A DNA stretch of 12,561 nt, from the NCBI GenBank assembly GCA_945829445.1, contig CALZUY010000066.1, positions 1 through 12,561 of the forward strand, read 5' to 3'. The position numbers and the translations under genes are program-made. The notes under the pieces were generated by a model, which ran no database searches, was not told the origin of the DNA, and saw nothing but the letters and a program-made list of their open reading frames with translations. Shown here piece after piece: positions 1 through 7,284 of the stretch (position 1 is its first letter; every line of letters begins with the position of its first letter). Origin of the DNA: Butyricicoccus_A sp945486175 (GTDB lineage Bacteria > Bacillota > Clostridia > Oscillospirales > Butyricicoccaceae).

Positions 1-1
1 G

Positions 2-829
2 CTCTGTCAGGAACTGAAAAAGCTGGATCATGTGTCGAGCGTGATGTCATACGCCGAGACAGTCAGCAATAAAATCCCGACGGTTTATCTGAGCGAGTCG
101 ATTGTCAGCCAGTTCTATTCGGAGAACTATGCGAGAATCATCCTGTCACTGGATGTTCCATATGAAGGCGCGGAATCGTTCGCGCTGGTAGAACAGATTC
201 GCGCGACCGCCGATTCATATTATCCGGATCAGTGGTACACCTGCGGACAGAGCGCCAATATGTATGATATGAAGGCCTTTGTCGAACAAGACAACCAGCG
301 CGTCAATCTTATTACGATTGTGTGCATCTATCTCGTATTGCTGCTGATGACGCAGAATCTGCTGACACCTGTCCTGCTGATTCTGACCATCAAGTGTTCC
401 ATCTGGCTGAATATGAGTATTCCATACTTCACAGCGAGCAGTTTATGTTATCTCGGTTATCTGATTGTCAGCACGGTACAGATGGGCGCGACGGTGGATT
501 ATGCGATACTGCTCACCAATACCTATCAGGAAAAGCGGCTGCAAATGCCGGCAAAACAGGCGATGACGGAAACGCTCAACGAAATCTTTTCCTCCCTGCT
601 GGTTTCCGCATCAACACTTACGCTGGCGGGCTTCTGCCTGAGCCTGTCCTCGTCCAATGAAATCATCCAGGCAATCGGCATATTGACAGGCAGAGGTGCG
701 ATTCTTGCAATCGGAATGGTCATGCTGTTCCTGCCGACCCTGATATTGCTGACCGATAAAATTCTTCCACACACAGGACTGCGGTGCAGGAAAAAGAAAA
801 AGGAGATTTTGAACCATGAAAAAGCGTAA
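2..829 (+). CDS. MMPL/RND-family membrane transporter, C-terminal part (5' end outside window)
   Basis: This is the C-terminal 275 residues of an inner-membrane transporter of the MMPL branch of the RND superfamily, which moves lipids, drugs or cell-surface precursors using the proton gradient. The frame is open from base 2, so the gene begins upstream; a GTG at 32 is internal. An extracytoplasmic stretch with the KLDHVSSVMSY type of sequence seen in MMPL porter domains comes first. After it lie about five or six hydrophobic segments, roughly bases 305-410, 425-515, 595-660 and 670-755. The motif GATVDY (bases 485-502), a family hallmark of the membrane core carrying the presumed proton-relay aspartate, is intact. 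The protein ends in a basic tail (RCRKKKK) that should lie in the cytoplasm. Its last 14 bases overlap the next gene, which implies translational coupling. The substrate cannot be told from this part. The family call is firm. Confidence 0.9.
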   Translation, partial: LCQELKKLDHVSSVMSYAETVSNKIPTVYLSESIVSQFYSENYARIILSLDVPYEGAESFALVEQIRATADSYYPDQWYTCGQSANMYDMKAFVEQDNQRVNLITIVCIYLVLLLMTQNLLTPVLLILTIKCSIWLNMSIPYFTASSLCYLGYLIVSTVQMGATVDYAILLTNTYQEKRLQMPAKQAMTETLNEIFSSLLVSASTLTLAGFCLSLSSSNEIIQAIGILTGRGAILAIGMVMLFLPTLILLTDKILPHTGLRCRKKKKEILNHEKA

Positions 830-2609
830 TGTAATTGCATTTGGCATGGCGGGCGTATGTGCGCTGGGATTCTGCCAGACCGGCGCCTTTGCTGCTGACA
901 GTGCGGCCTATCAGAAAAACGAAAATGTCTATGCAAAGCTGTCCGCAAAGGGTGCGGTTTCCGATGCATACGTGGTGAATGCCTTTGAACTGACAAAGGA
1001 CGCGGAAATCACAGATTATGGAACCTATTCGGACATCAAAAATCTGACGGATTTGAATGGAATTTCACAGAGCGCCGGGAAAATCACGTTTTCAGCGGAT
1101 AAGGGAAAGTTTTATTATCAGGGCACCATGGATGATGTCGAGCTGCCGTGGACCTTTTCCGTCAAATACCAGTTGGATGGAAAGAATATAGAACCGGAGG
1201 AACTGGGCGGAAAGAGCGGACACGTGAAAATCACGTTCTCCATCGCACAGAATGAAAAGGTGGATGAAGTCTTCTTTGAAAACTATGTCTCACAGGTTTC
1301 CCTGACGCTGGATGGGGACAAATGCTCCAATGTAAAGACGGAAGATGGAACGATTGCAGATTCCGGCTCGGATAAAATGATTACATATACCATTCTCCCG
1401 GGCACGGAAGGTGACTACACTGCGGAAGCGGATGTGAAAGACTTCGCTATGGACGGTTTTTCCATTGCAGCGGTTCCGTACAGCATGGATGTTGACATGG
1501 ATGGATTCGATACCAGTGATCTGACCGATCAGTTTTCCGAGCTGACTGACGCGGCAAAGCAGCTGAGCGATGCCGCTGCACAGCTGACAGAAGGTATGGA
1601 ACAGCTGGATTCCGGCAGAAGCTCTCTGCTCGGCGGCTATGGACAGATTGCAGACGGACTTGCCACGCTGAACAAAAACTCTCCTGCACTGACAAAAGGC
1701 TCGACACAGATTCTGAGCGCACTCAAAACGCTGAGTACCCAGCTGTCGAAGGCAGATTTCAGCGATATTGATAAGCTGTTTTCCTCTCTGGAGCAGCTTT
1801 CGGGTGCGCTTACACAGGTAAAGAGTGGTCTGGCTGAGCTGGGACAGGGCTGCTCGCAGGCATATCAGGCTCTGGATGCCGCCATGCAAAGTGCGTCCAC
1901 AGAAGCTCCGACAGAGGAAGAGCTTGCTGCACTCAAGGCAGCAGCGGAGAGCGACAGCGAAGCCATGTCTGCCTATGAAAAGCTGAATGCGTGCAGCCAG
2001 CAGCTTTCAGCAATCAAAGAAACCTATCAGCAGGTTAAGCCGGCACTTCAGGCGGTTTGCAGCAGCCTGAATGCGGACGGTGAAAATTCTCTCGTTGGCG
2101 GGCTGGATTCTGTCATCAGTGGTCTCAACCAGATGTCGGAGTCGCTCGGCCAGATGGATCTTTCCGGTCAGATGAGCCAGTTACAGGGTGGAATTTCCCA
2201 GCTGGCGGACAGCTATCAGGAATTCCACAGCGGTCTGGTCTCGTATACCAAGGGTATTTCCTCGCTGGCTGACGGCAGCAAGAAATACCAGAGCGGCCTG
2301 AGCTCATATCTGGCGGGCGTCGGTGAGGCGGCAGACGGAACCGGCGAATTTTCTGACGGCATGCAGGAATTCTCCGACGGTGTAGCTGAGATTCCGGATC
2401 AGATGCAGTCCAAAATTGATGAAATGATGGAGCAGTACAGCAGTTCCGACTTTGATGCCGTATCGTTTGTGGACGAACGAAACACGGATATTGATTCGGT
2501 TCAGTTTATCCTGACAACAGAGGGGATTGAAGAGCCGGAGGAAGAAGTGGAAGAAGAAACAGAAGAAGATGGAGGGGTTTTCCAGCGGCTTCTGGATCTG
2601 TTCCGGTAA
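816..2609 (+). CDS. Secreted coiled-coil-rich partner of the MMPL transporter (YhgE/Pip-like repeats)
   Basis: This 597-residue protein is predicted to be exported. It has a signal peptide (MKKRN start, hydrophobic core, cleavage near AFA-A, residue 26/27). Residues about 30-225 form a conserved beta-rich-looking region (YVVNAFELTKDAEITDYG, LPWTFSVKYQLDG) that I recognise from clostridial proteins encoded beside MMPL transporters. Residues about 235-540 are helical repeats with recurring L-x-x-G and DG spacing (QLTEGMEQLDSG, SLADGSKKYQSGL, EFSDGMQEFSDGV), like the extracytoplasmic part of YhgE/Pip proteins. The C terminus is very acidic (about residues 570-587) and ends in a short amphipathic stretch, VFQRLLDLF. 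There is no membrane anchor, LPXTG or lipobox. AGGAG at 801-805 lies 10 bases before the ATG, inside the upstream gene. It probably acts as an extracytoplasmic partner of the MMPL pump, perhaps bridging membrane and wall. That role is inferred from gene order; the biochemical function is unknown. Confidence 0.8.
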   Translation: MKKRNVIAFGMAGVCALGFCQTGAFAADSAAYQKNENVYAKLSAKGAVSDAYVVNAFELTKDAEITDYGTYSDIKNLTDLNGISQSAGKITFSADKGKFYYQGTMDDVELPWTFSVKYQLDGKNIEPEELGGKSGHVKITFSIAQNEKVDEVFFENYVSQVSLTLDGDKCSNVKTEDGTIADSGSDKMITYTILPGTEGDYTAEADVKDFAMDGFSIAAVPYSMDVDMDGFDTSDLTDQFSELTDAAKQLSDAAAQLTEGMEQLDSGRSSLLGGYGQIADGLATLNKNSPALTKGSTQILSALKTLSTQLSKADFSDIDKLFSSLEQLSGALTQVKSGLAELGQGCSQAYQALDAAMQSASTEAPTEEELAALKAAAESDSEAMSAYEKLNACSQQLSAIKETYQQVKPALQAVCSSLNADGENSLVGGLDSVISGLNQMSESLGQMDLSGQMSQLQGGISQLADSYQEFHSGLVSYTKGISSLADGSKKYQSGLSSYLAGVGEAADGTGEFSDGMQEFSDGVAEIPDQMQSKIDEMMEQYSSSDFDAVSFVDERNTDIDSVQFILTTEGIEEPEEEVEEETEEDGGVFQRLLDLFR

Positions 2610-2631
2610 TCCAATATTTCTGTAAACAGAG

Positions 2632-2675
2632 ATTAAAAAACAGCGGAGAACAGGTAATCCTGTTTCTCCGCTGTT
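2632..2675. terminator. Bidirectional hairpin terminator between convergent genes
   Basis: A 16-bp stem with one bulged A (arms 2639-2654 and 2659-2675, loop TAAT) sits between the stop of the secreted coiled-coil gene and the stop of the hydrolase gene. The run of A just left of the stem becomes a clean U-tract for minus-strand transcripts, so it should stop the hydrolase mRNA well. The plus-strand tail (CTGTCTGT) is only weakly U-rich, so it is a weaker terminator for the MMPL operon. Confidence 0.85.
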
Positions 2676-2692
2676 CTGTCTGTATAAAAAGA

Positions 2693-3559
2693 TTATGCGT
2701 TGTTCATTGCCTGCTGTGCATCTGAACTGACCGGCAGTTCAATGCCCAGCTCCTGCATTGCTTCCATGATATGGCTGGTGGAATAATCACGGAATTCCGG
2801 CTCTCCGAAGACAGAGAACAGCCATTCCACACTCAGATCGAGCCATTTTTCGACATGCGGGTTGATGACCTGGCTGGAGCCGTCTGCACTGGCGGCATTG
2901 GCAAGGCTGTAGCCGTGCGGCCCGCTGCCGAAGATATGGCATTCCATCGGCACATTGCAGCGCTCATAGGCCGTGGCAAGCTCCAGAGACATGCGGCGCG
3001 TCATGGTGTCTTCCCAGGTGGTGAACAGAAAGACCGGAGGAGAATCCGGCGTGACCTGTGCCTGAAGATTCATCCAAGGTGCGTCATCCTCTCCGCCGAA
3101 CAGTGTGCGCATCAACGCACTTTCCGGCCCGCTGAAATCGGTCGCGGGATAGCCGAGGATCACGCCATTCGGGCGCTCCTGCCCCAGCAGGCCGCCGGAA
3201 AGCGCAAGATGCCCGCCTGCGGAAAAACCGCAGGTCAGGATTTTCTGCGGATCAATATGCCATTCAGCCGCATGCTCGCGCAGAAGCGAAATTGCCCAGT
3301 CCAGCTCCTTGAGCGGAGCAAAACCCGCGGTATCCCGGCCGAGGGAATAGTTCAAAACAAAGGCATGGATGCCCTTTGCGGCATAGGCCAGGGCAACCGG
3401 TTCCGCTTCGCGCGGGGAAAGATAGACATAGCCGCCGCCCGGGCAGATGACAACAGCGGGACGGGCGGTATCCTGCCCGAGACGCAGGCCGGAGTCCAGC
3501 AGGTAACAGTCGAGAAAGACCTTTGGCTTTTCCGGAAATGGAATTCGCTTGCACTGCAT
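2693..3559 (-). CDS. Alpha/beta-hydrolase, probable acetyl-esterase-like enzyme
   Basis: This is a 288-residue soluble serine hydrolase of the alpha/beta fold, with no signal peptide, so it is cytoplasmic. Near the N terminus is the oxyanion-hole motif CPGGGY followed by LSPREAEPVA, as in acetyl-xylan-esterase-like and BD-FAE-like hydrolases. The nucleophile elbow is GFSAGGH with Ser113. Asp184 (TTWEDTM) and His215 (GPHGYS) complete the catalytic triad. These proteins remove acetyl or other small acyl groups from sugars, or hydrolyse small esters; the actual substrate cannot be read from sequence. I chose the ATG at 3559 because AAGGAG lies 10 bases upstream (3570-3575) and homology begins there. 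The frame stays open to 3928, but that extension is of low complexity and runs into the divergent DUF1846 gene. It is a single-gene unit, divergent from the DUF1846 gene and ended by the shared hairpin at 2632-2675. Confidence 0.87.
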   Translation of the reverse strand: MQCKRIPFPEKPKVFLDCYLLDSGLRLGQDTARPAVVICPGGGYVYLSPREAEPVALAYAAKGIHAFVLNYSLGRDTAGFAPLKELDWAISLLREHAAEWHIDPQKILTCGFSAGGHLALSGGLLGQERPNGVILGYPATDFSGPESALMRTLFGGEDDAPWMNLQAQVTPDSPPVFLFTTWEDTMTRRMSLELATAYERCNVPMECHIFGSGPHGYSLANAASADGSSQVINPHVEKWLDLSVEWLFSVFGEPEFRDYSTSHIMEAMQELGIELPVSSDAQQAMNNA

Positions 3560-3584
3560 GCAGTTCACGCTCCTTTTTTGTTCC

Positions 3585-3613
3585 AGTTTATCACGCGAAA
3601 TGGCATGCTGCAA
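3585..3613 (-). promoter_or_regulatory. Weak candidate promoter of the hydrolase gene
   Basis: Read on the minus strand, TTGCAG (3608-3613) and TAAACT (3585-3590) are separated by 17 bases and lie just upstream of the ribosome binding site. Agreement with the sigma-A consensus is only moderate (3 of 6 and 4 of 6), and the leader would be under 25 bases. I see nothing better in the gap. Confidence 0.3.
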
Positions 3614-3714
3614 GCGACAAAGTGTGCAATTTGGTACAAAAAAAGTGAAATGGGAAAAAATTGCTGCTCTGGGTGAAAAAAAGGGTTCCAAAGCGTGAAT
3701 CTGCACGACTTTTG

Positions 3715-3723
3715 TGGTATACT
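3715..3723 (+). promoter_or_regulatory. Extended -10 promoter for the DUF1846 gene
   Basis: TGGTATACT contains an extended TG plus TATACT (3718-3723), close to the sigma-A consensus. The -35 position with 17-base spacing (3695-3700, GTGAAT) is poor, which is usual for extended -10 promoters. Transcription would start near 3730, giving a leader of about 90 bases that contains the hairpin at 3747-3769. Confidence 0.55.
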
Positions 3724-3746
3724 GTTCTTGTTTATTATTTTGAGGT

Positions 3747-3769
3747 GCCGGACAGGATGGCTGTCCGGC
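3747..3769 (+). other. Perfect 9-bp stem-loop in the DUF1846 mRNA leader
   Basis: GCCGGACAG (3747-3755) and CTGTCCGGC (3761-3769) are exact complements around the five-base loop GATGG. No U-tract follows, so it is not an intrinsic terminator. It lies between the predicted promoter and the ribosome binding site, about 40 bases before the latter. It may stabilise the mRNA or bind a protein; its role is unknown. Confidence 0.7.
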
Positions 3770-3810
3770 GGATGAAAACGGACAAAAACAGAAATGCGGT
3801 AAATAAGGGG

Positions 3811-3815
3811 AGGAG
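3811..3815 (+). promoter_or_regulatory. Ribosome binding site that locates the odd DUF1846 start
   Basis: AGGAG, preceded by GGGG, is the only strong Shine-Dalgarno sequence in front of the conserved DUF1846 N terminus. It lies 6 bases before GTT (3822) and 9 bases before ACG (3825). No ATG, GTG or TTG occurs in the DUF1846 frame between the upstream stop (3804-3806) and the GTG at 3957. Confidence 0.75.
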
Positions 3816-3821
3816 ATTCTC

Positions 3822-5312
3822 GTTACGGTCGGATTTGATAACGAAAAATATCTGAAGCTACAGTCCCAGCATATCCGGGACAGAATTGCACAGTTCGGCA
3901 ACAAGCTGTATCTGGAATTTGGCGGCAAGCTGTTCGATGACTACCATGCATCACGCGTGCTGCCGGGCTTCCAGCCGGATTCCAAGCTGCAAATGCTGCT
4001 GCAATTAAAGGATCAGGCAGAGATTGTTATTGTCATCAACGCGGAGGATATTGAGGAAAACAAGGTGCGCGGCGATTATGGAATTACCTATGATCTCGAC
4101 GTACTGCGGCTGATTGATGTCTTTCAGGAGGCCGGACTTTTTGTAGGGAGCGTCTGCCTGACCAAGTTTGCGGGACAGGCTTCCGCAGAGCTGTTCCAGA
4201 AGCGTCTGGAGAGCATGGGCATTCGTTCTTACCGTCACTATAAGATTCCGGGTTATCCCGGCGATGTAAACCGGATTGTCAGTGACGAAGGCTACGGAAA
4301 AAACGAGTATATCGAAACCGAACGCCCGCTGGTTGTCATCACGGCACCCGGTCCGGGCAGCGGCAAGATGGCAACCTGTCTCTCACAGCTGTACCATGAG
4401 CACAAGCGCGGCATTCAGGCCGGTTATGCAAAGTTTGAGACATTCCCGATCTGGAATATTCCGCTCAAGCACCCGGTCAACCTCGCTTATGAGGCGGCAA
4501 CAGCAGACCTGAACGATGTCAATATGATTGACCCGTTCCATCTGGAGGCATATGGCGTCACAACGGTCAATTACAACCGTGATATTGAGATTTTCCCGGT
4601 TGTCAATGCGATGTTTGAACTGATTGCAGGTGAAAGCCCGTACCGTTCCCCTACAGATATGGGTGTCAACATGGCGGGAAAGTGTATCATCGACGATGCG
4701 GTGTGCCGCTGGGCGTCCGGACAGGAGATCATCCGCAGATATTACAACTGCCTGTGTGAACACAAGAAAAACGGAACTTCCCGCGATGACCGTTTCAAGC
4801 TGGAGCTGTTGATGAAGCAGGCTGGCGTCAGCATCAAAGACCGCTTTGTCGTCGATGCCGCACTGCAAAAGGAAGCGGAGACAAACGGACAGCCCGCAGC
4901 AGCTATCGAGCTGGAGGACGGCACGATTGTCACAGGACGCACGAGCGACCTGCTCGGCGCATCTGCGGCGGCATTGCTCAATGCGCTGAAGAAGCTGGGA
5001 GAGATCGACCACAACATAAAGCTGGTTTCACCCGAGGCAATTGAGCCGATCCAGCGCCTGAAAACCGATTATCTCGGCAGCCGCAACCCGAGACTGCATA
5101 CAGATGAAATTCTGATTGCGCTTTCTTCCTCGGCGGCGCACAATCCGGTTGCCAGACTGGCAATGGAGCAGCTGCCCAAGCTGCGGGGCTGCCAGGCACA
5201 TTCTACTGTTTTGCTTTCGTCGGTGGATGAGCAGGTTTTCAAAAAGCTGGGTATTTTGCTGACCTGCGAGCCGAAGTACGAGCAAGAAGACAGAAAATAT
5301 CACAAGCGGTAA
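3822..5312 (+). CDS. DUF1846 family protein with a non-canonical or mutated start codon
   Basis: This belongs to the DUF1846 family, cytoplasmic proteins of about 500 residues common in Firmicutes and without an assigned biochemical role. The frame encodes 496 residues if counted from 3822. The N terminus VGFDNEKYL, then LYLEFGGKLFDDYHASRVLPGFQ, matches the family and lies upstream of the first usual start codon (GTG at 3957), so that GTG is internal. A glycine-rich loop, GPGSGK (residues 177-182), resembles a nucleotide-binding P-loop. It is followed by highly conserved segments such as LSQLYHEHKRG and FETFPIWN. Family members normally begin M-(K/R)-(I/V)-GFDN; here that position reads GTT ACG GTC. 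GTT differs by one base from GTG, and ACG is itself a known weak start with good spacing from AGGAG. Identity is firm; the exact start is not. The gene stands alone, with its own promoter and terminator. Confidence 0.9.
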   Translation, partial: VTVGFDNEKYLKLQSQHIRDRIAQFGNKLYLEFGGKLFDDYHASRVLPGFQPDSKLQMLLQLKDQAEIVIVINAEDIEENKVRGDYGITYDLDVLRLIDVFQEAGLFVGSVCLTKFAGQASAELFQKRLESMGIRSYRHYKIPGYPGDVNRIVSDEGYGKNEYIETERPLVVITAPGPGSGKMATCLSQLYHEHKRGIQAGYAKFETFPIWNIPLKHPVNLAYEAATADLNDVNMIDPFHLEAYGVTTVNYNRDIEIFPVVNAMFELIAGESPYRSPTDMGVNMAGKCIIDDAVCRWASGQEIIRRYYNCLCEHKKNGTSRDDRFKLELLMKQAGVSIKDRFVVDAALQKEAETNGQPAAAIELEDGTIVTGRTSDLLGASAAALLNALKKLGEIDHNIKLVSPEAIEPIQRLKTDYLGSRNPRLHTDEILIALSSSAAHNPVARLAMEQLPKLRGCQAHSTVLLSSVDEQVFKKLGILLTCEPKYEQEDRKYHKR

Positions 5313-5350
5313 GCAGCCGATGTGAGCAAATAAGTTGATTTACAAAAAGA

Positions 5351-5390
5351 AAAAGGACGACACTGACATACTCAGTGTTCGTCCTTTTTT
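5351..5390. terminator. Bidirectional intrinsic terminator
   Basis: The arms at 5351-5366 and 5372-5388 form a stem of 16 pairs with one bulged A and loop CATAC. It is followed by a T-run on the plus strand (5385-5390) and preceded by an A-rich stretch (5344-5354) that gives a U-tract on the minus strand. It can end both the DUF1846 mRNA and the convergent antiporter mRNA. Confidence 0.92.
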
Positions 5391-5409
5391 GTGTATTTAG
5401 AAATCTGCG

Positions 5410-7071
5410 TCACTCAGCCATACTCTTGGGATAGATCTTGCGGATCAGCAGCAGAACCACAAGCATAAGCACCAGTGTGATCGGAGTCGCAGCCAGTGCC
5501 AGAGAATTTTCCGAATAATAACCCAGAATGCCTGCAATGATGTATCCCACGAAGGAGACAGCTGCTGCTGTCATGACATAGGGCAGCTGCGTTGACACGT
5601 GGTTGACATGGTCACAGTGTGCGCCGGCTGAGGCCATGATGGTGGTGTCGGAAATCGGGGAGCAGTGGTCACCGCATACAGCGCCGGAAAGACAGGCCGC
5701 AATGGAGATAACCAGCATCTCATAGGTGTCTCCGGAGCCAAAGACGTTGCACACAATCGGGATGAGAATCGCGAAGGTTCCCCAGCTTGTGCCGGTGGAA
5801 AATGCAAGGAACAGGGCAACCACAAAGATAATTGCGGGCAGGAACATTTTCAGGGCGCCGGCAGAAGCGGATACCAGGTCGTGTACATAGAATTTTGCAC
5901 CCAGCAGGCCGGTCATACCGGACAGCGTCCATGCCATGGTCAGAATCAGGATCGGTGCGACCATCGCCTTAAAGCCCTCAGGGATACAGCTGGTAAATTC
6001 CTGGAAGGTCATGACACCGCGAACCATATAGAAGCAGAACGTGATAATCAATGTGACAATGCTGCCAAGAACCAGTCCCATGGAGGCATCTGCATTTGCG
6101 AATGCATTTACAAAGCTCTCGCCGGAGAAGAAGCCGCCGGTATAAATCATGCCGATAATACAGCTGCCGATCAGAACGGCAATCGGGAACACCAGATCGA
6201 TAACCTTGCCCTTCGGATTGGTGGGTTCCTCATCGGCGTTGCCATATGGACGGGCTTCCGTGGTGAAAAGGTCGCCGTGCAAGGCATTCTTTTCGTGCAG
6301 GGCCATCGGGCCGTAGTCCAGCTTGGAAACGATGATGACAACAACCATCAGCAGGGTTGCCAGTGCGTAAAAATTATACGGAATCGTGTGCAGGAACATG
6401 GAAAAGCCGTTGATGTCGGAGCCTTCCGGTACAGAGGAGGTGACAGCGGCAGCCCAGCTGGAAACCGGGGCGATGATGCACACCGGTGCAGCAGTCGCAT
6501 CAATCAGATATGCCAGCTTTGCGCGGGAGACCTGATAGCGGTCTGTTACCGGGCGCATGACAGAACCAACCGTCAGACAGTTGAAATAGTCGTCCACAAA
6601 GATGAGCACACCCAGAACCATGGTGGCGAGCTGTGCACCCACGCGTGTTTTGATGTGTGTGGCAGCCCACTGGCCGAACGCAGCCGAACCGCCTACCAGA
6701 TTCATCAACGCGACCATAATGCCCAGAATGACCAGGAATACCAGAATGCCGACATTCCAGCTGTCTGCCAGTTTGTAGATCATGCCACCCTCTTCATTGA
6801 AGAGCATAGTATTGAGCATCAGTTCGAGATTGCCATTTGCGTACAGCAGTGCGCCTGCGACAATTCCCACAAACAGGGAGGAATAGACCTCCTTTGTGAT
6901 CAGAGCAAGCGCGATTGCAATGATCGGCGGCAGCAGTGCACCCGGCGTGGAATACACCGCCGGAACATAGCTGTCCGGATCAATGGTGCCGGGGGTGTTG
7001 ACAGTAAAGCCAATCAGCAGTGCGGCAATTGCAACAGCCACAACCAGAAACAGAATGTTTTTCTTTTTCAT
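5410..7071 (-). CDS. Na+/H+ antiporter, NhaC superfamily
   Basis: This 553-residue membrane protein has about 12 hydrophobic segments and belongs to the Na+/H+ antiporter NhaC family (ion transporter superfamily). Such proteins exchange sodium, or in relatives organic acids such as malate/lactate, for protons across the cytoplasmic membrane. The signature GDHCSPISDTT (residues 467-477) is intact, with conserved His469 and Asp475, as is the mid-protein acidic motif VDDYFNCLT with Asp160 and Asp161. The N terminus is a signal-anchor-like helix after MKKK. The start is supported by AGGAG at 7077-7081, 5 bases upstream of the ATG. The length suits the longer antiporters of this family. It has its own promoter (7211-7240) and a structured leader. 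A role in pH and sodium homeostasis is the default; an organic-acid exchange role cannot be excluded from sequence. Confidence 0.88.
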   Translation of the reverse strand: MKKKNILFLVVAVAIAALLIGFTVNTPGTIDPDSYVPAVYSTPGALLPPIIAIALALITKEVYSSLFVGIVAGALLYANGNLELMLNTMLFNEEGGMIYKLADSWNVGILVFLVILGIMVALMNLVGGSAAFGQWAATHIKTRVGAQLATMVLGVLIFVDDYFNCLTVGSVMRPVTDRYQVSRAKLAYLIDATAAPVCIIAPVSSWAAAVTSSVPEGSDINGFSMFLHTIPYNFYALATLLMVVVIIVSKLDYGPMALHEKNALHGDLFTTEARPYGNADEEPTNPKGKVIDLVFPIAVLIGSCIIGMIYTGGFFSGESFVNAFANADASMGLVLGSIVTLIITFCFYMVRGVMTFQEFTSCIPEGFKAMVAPILILTMAWTLSGMTGLLGAKFYVHDLVSASAGALKMFLPAIIFVVALFLAFSTGTSWGTFAILIPIVCNVFGSGDTYEMLVISIAACLSGAVCGDHCSPISDTTIMASAGAHCDHVNHVSTQLPYVMTAAAVSFVGYIIAGILGYYSENSLALAATPITLVLMLVVLLLIRKIYPKSMAE

Positions 7072-7105
7072 GTGTTCTCCTCTCTCTTACATTTCAAAGC
7101 TGCCC

Positions 7106-7146
7106 GAAAAAGAACAAAGCATGAGCACAAAAAGCGCCCATGCTTT
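7106..7146 (-). terminator. Terminator-like hairpin in the antiporter leader (possible attenuator)
   Basis: On the minus strand, arms 7134-7146 and 7116-7128 make 13 consecutive pairs (two of them G-U) around a UUUUU loop. GTTCTTTTTC (7106-7115) follows as an imperfect U-tract. It lies downstream of the predicted antiporter promoter and 44 bases before the antiporter ATG, so full termination there would silence the gene. It may be an attenuator. It could also terminate read-through from the AraC gene, which has no clear terminator of its own. Confidence 0.6.
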
Positions 7147-7210
7147 CCAATACGATCAGGCATTGTTCCATTCACCATGGAGACAGATCGGTACACCTCT
7201 GTATTTTTAT

Positions 7211-7240
7211 ACTATAGCACGATTTGACAGGATCGGTCAA
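7211..7240 (-). promoter_or_regulatory. Promoter of the antiporter gene
   Basis: Minus-strand TTGACC (7235-7240) and TATAGT (7211-7216) are 18 bases apart, and TGC directly before the -10 makes it an extended -10. This is one of the best sigma-A-type promoters in the window. The start point would be near 7204, leaving a leader of about 130 bases. Confidence 0.7.
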
Positions 7241-7284
7241 GATGAAACAAAATTTTAGCAGCTTTTACCGGGCATATCCAGTTT

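Noticed and set aside
1540..2400. Repetitive stretch in the secreted protein as DNA tandem repeats
   Set aside because: The periodicity is at the amino-acid level (coiled-coil-like L-x-x-G spacing); the DNA units are too diverged to be a tandem repeat array.
2771..3676. 301-codon plus-strand frame opposite the hydrolase
   Set aside because: It is a shadow of the hydrolase, whose triad and motifs are intact; this frame has no recognisable domain.
3661..3855. Open frame over the DUF1846 leader, as a leader peptide that shifts -1 into the DUF1846 frame at the A-run near 3844
   Set aside because: Conserved DUF1846 residues already appear in their own frame from about 3828, upstream of any shift site. 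The A-run is short, and this frame has no ribosome binding site or recognisable protein.
3560..3928. N-terminal extension of the hydrolase to an ATG at 3928
   Set aside because: It would run antisense through the conserved DUF1846 N terminus, has no hydrolase homology, and a good ribosome binding site marks the ATG at 3559.
7082..7204. Fluoride riboswitch in the antiporter leader
   Set aside because: A GGTGAATGG-like piece on the minus strand recalls the aptamer, but the conserved downstream segments and pseudoknot partners are not present.
5665..7227. Long open frame (520 codons) on the plus strand opposite the antiporter
   Set aside because: It is the antisense shadow of a clear 12-helix antiporter. 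The translation is rich in His, Gln, Asn and Cys with no domain pattern.
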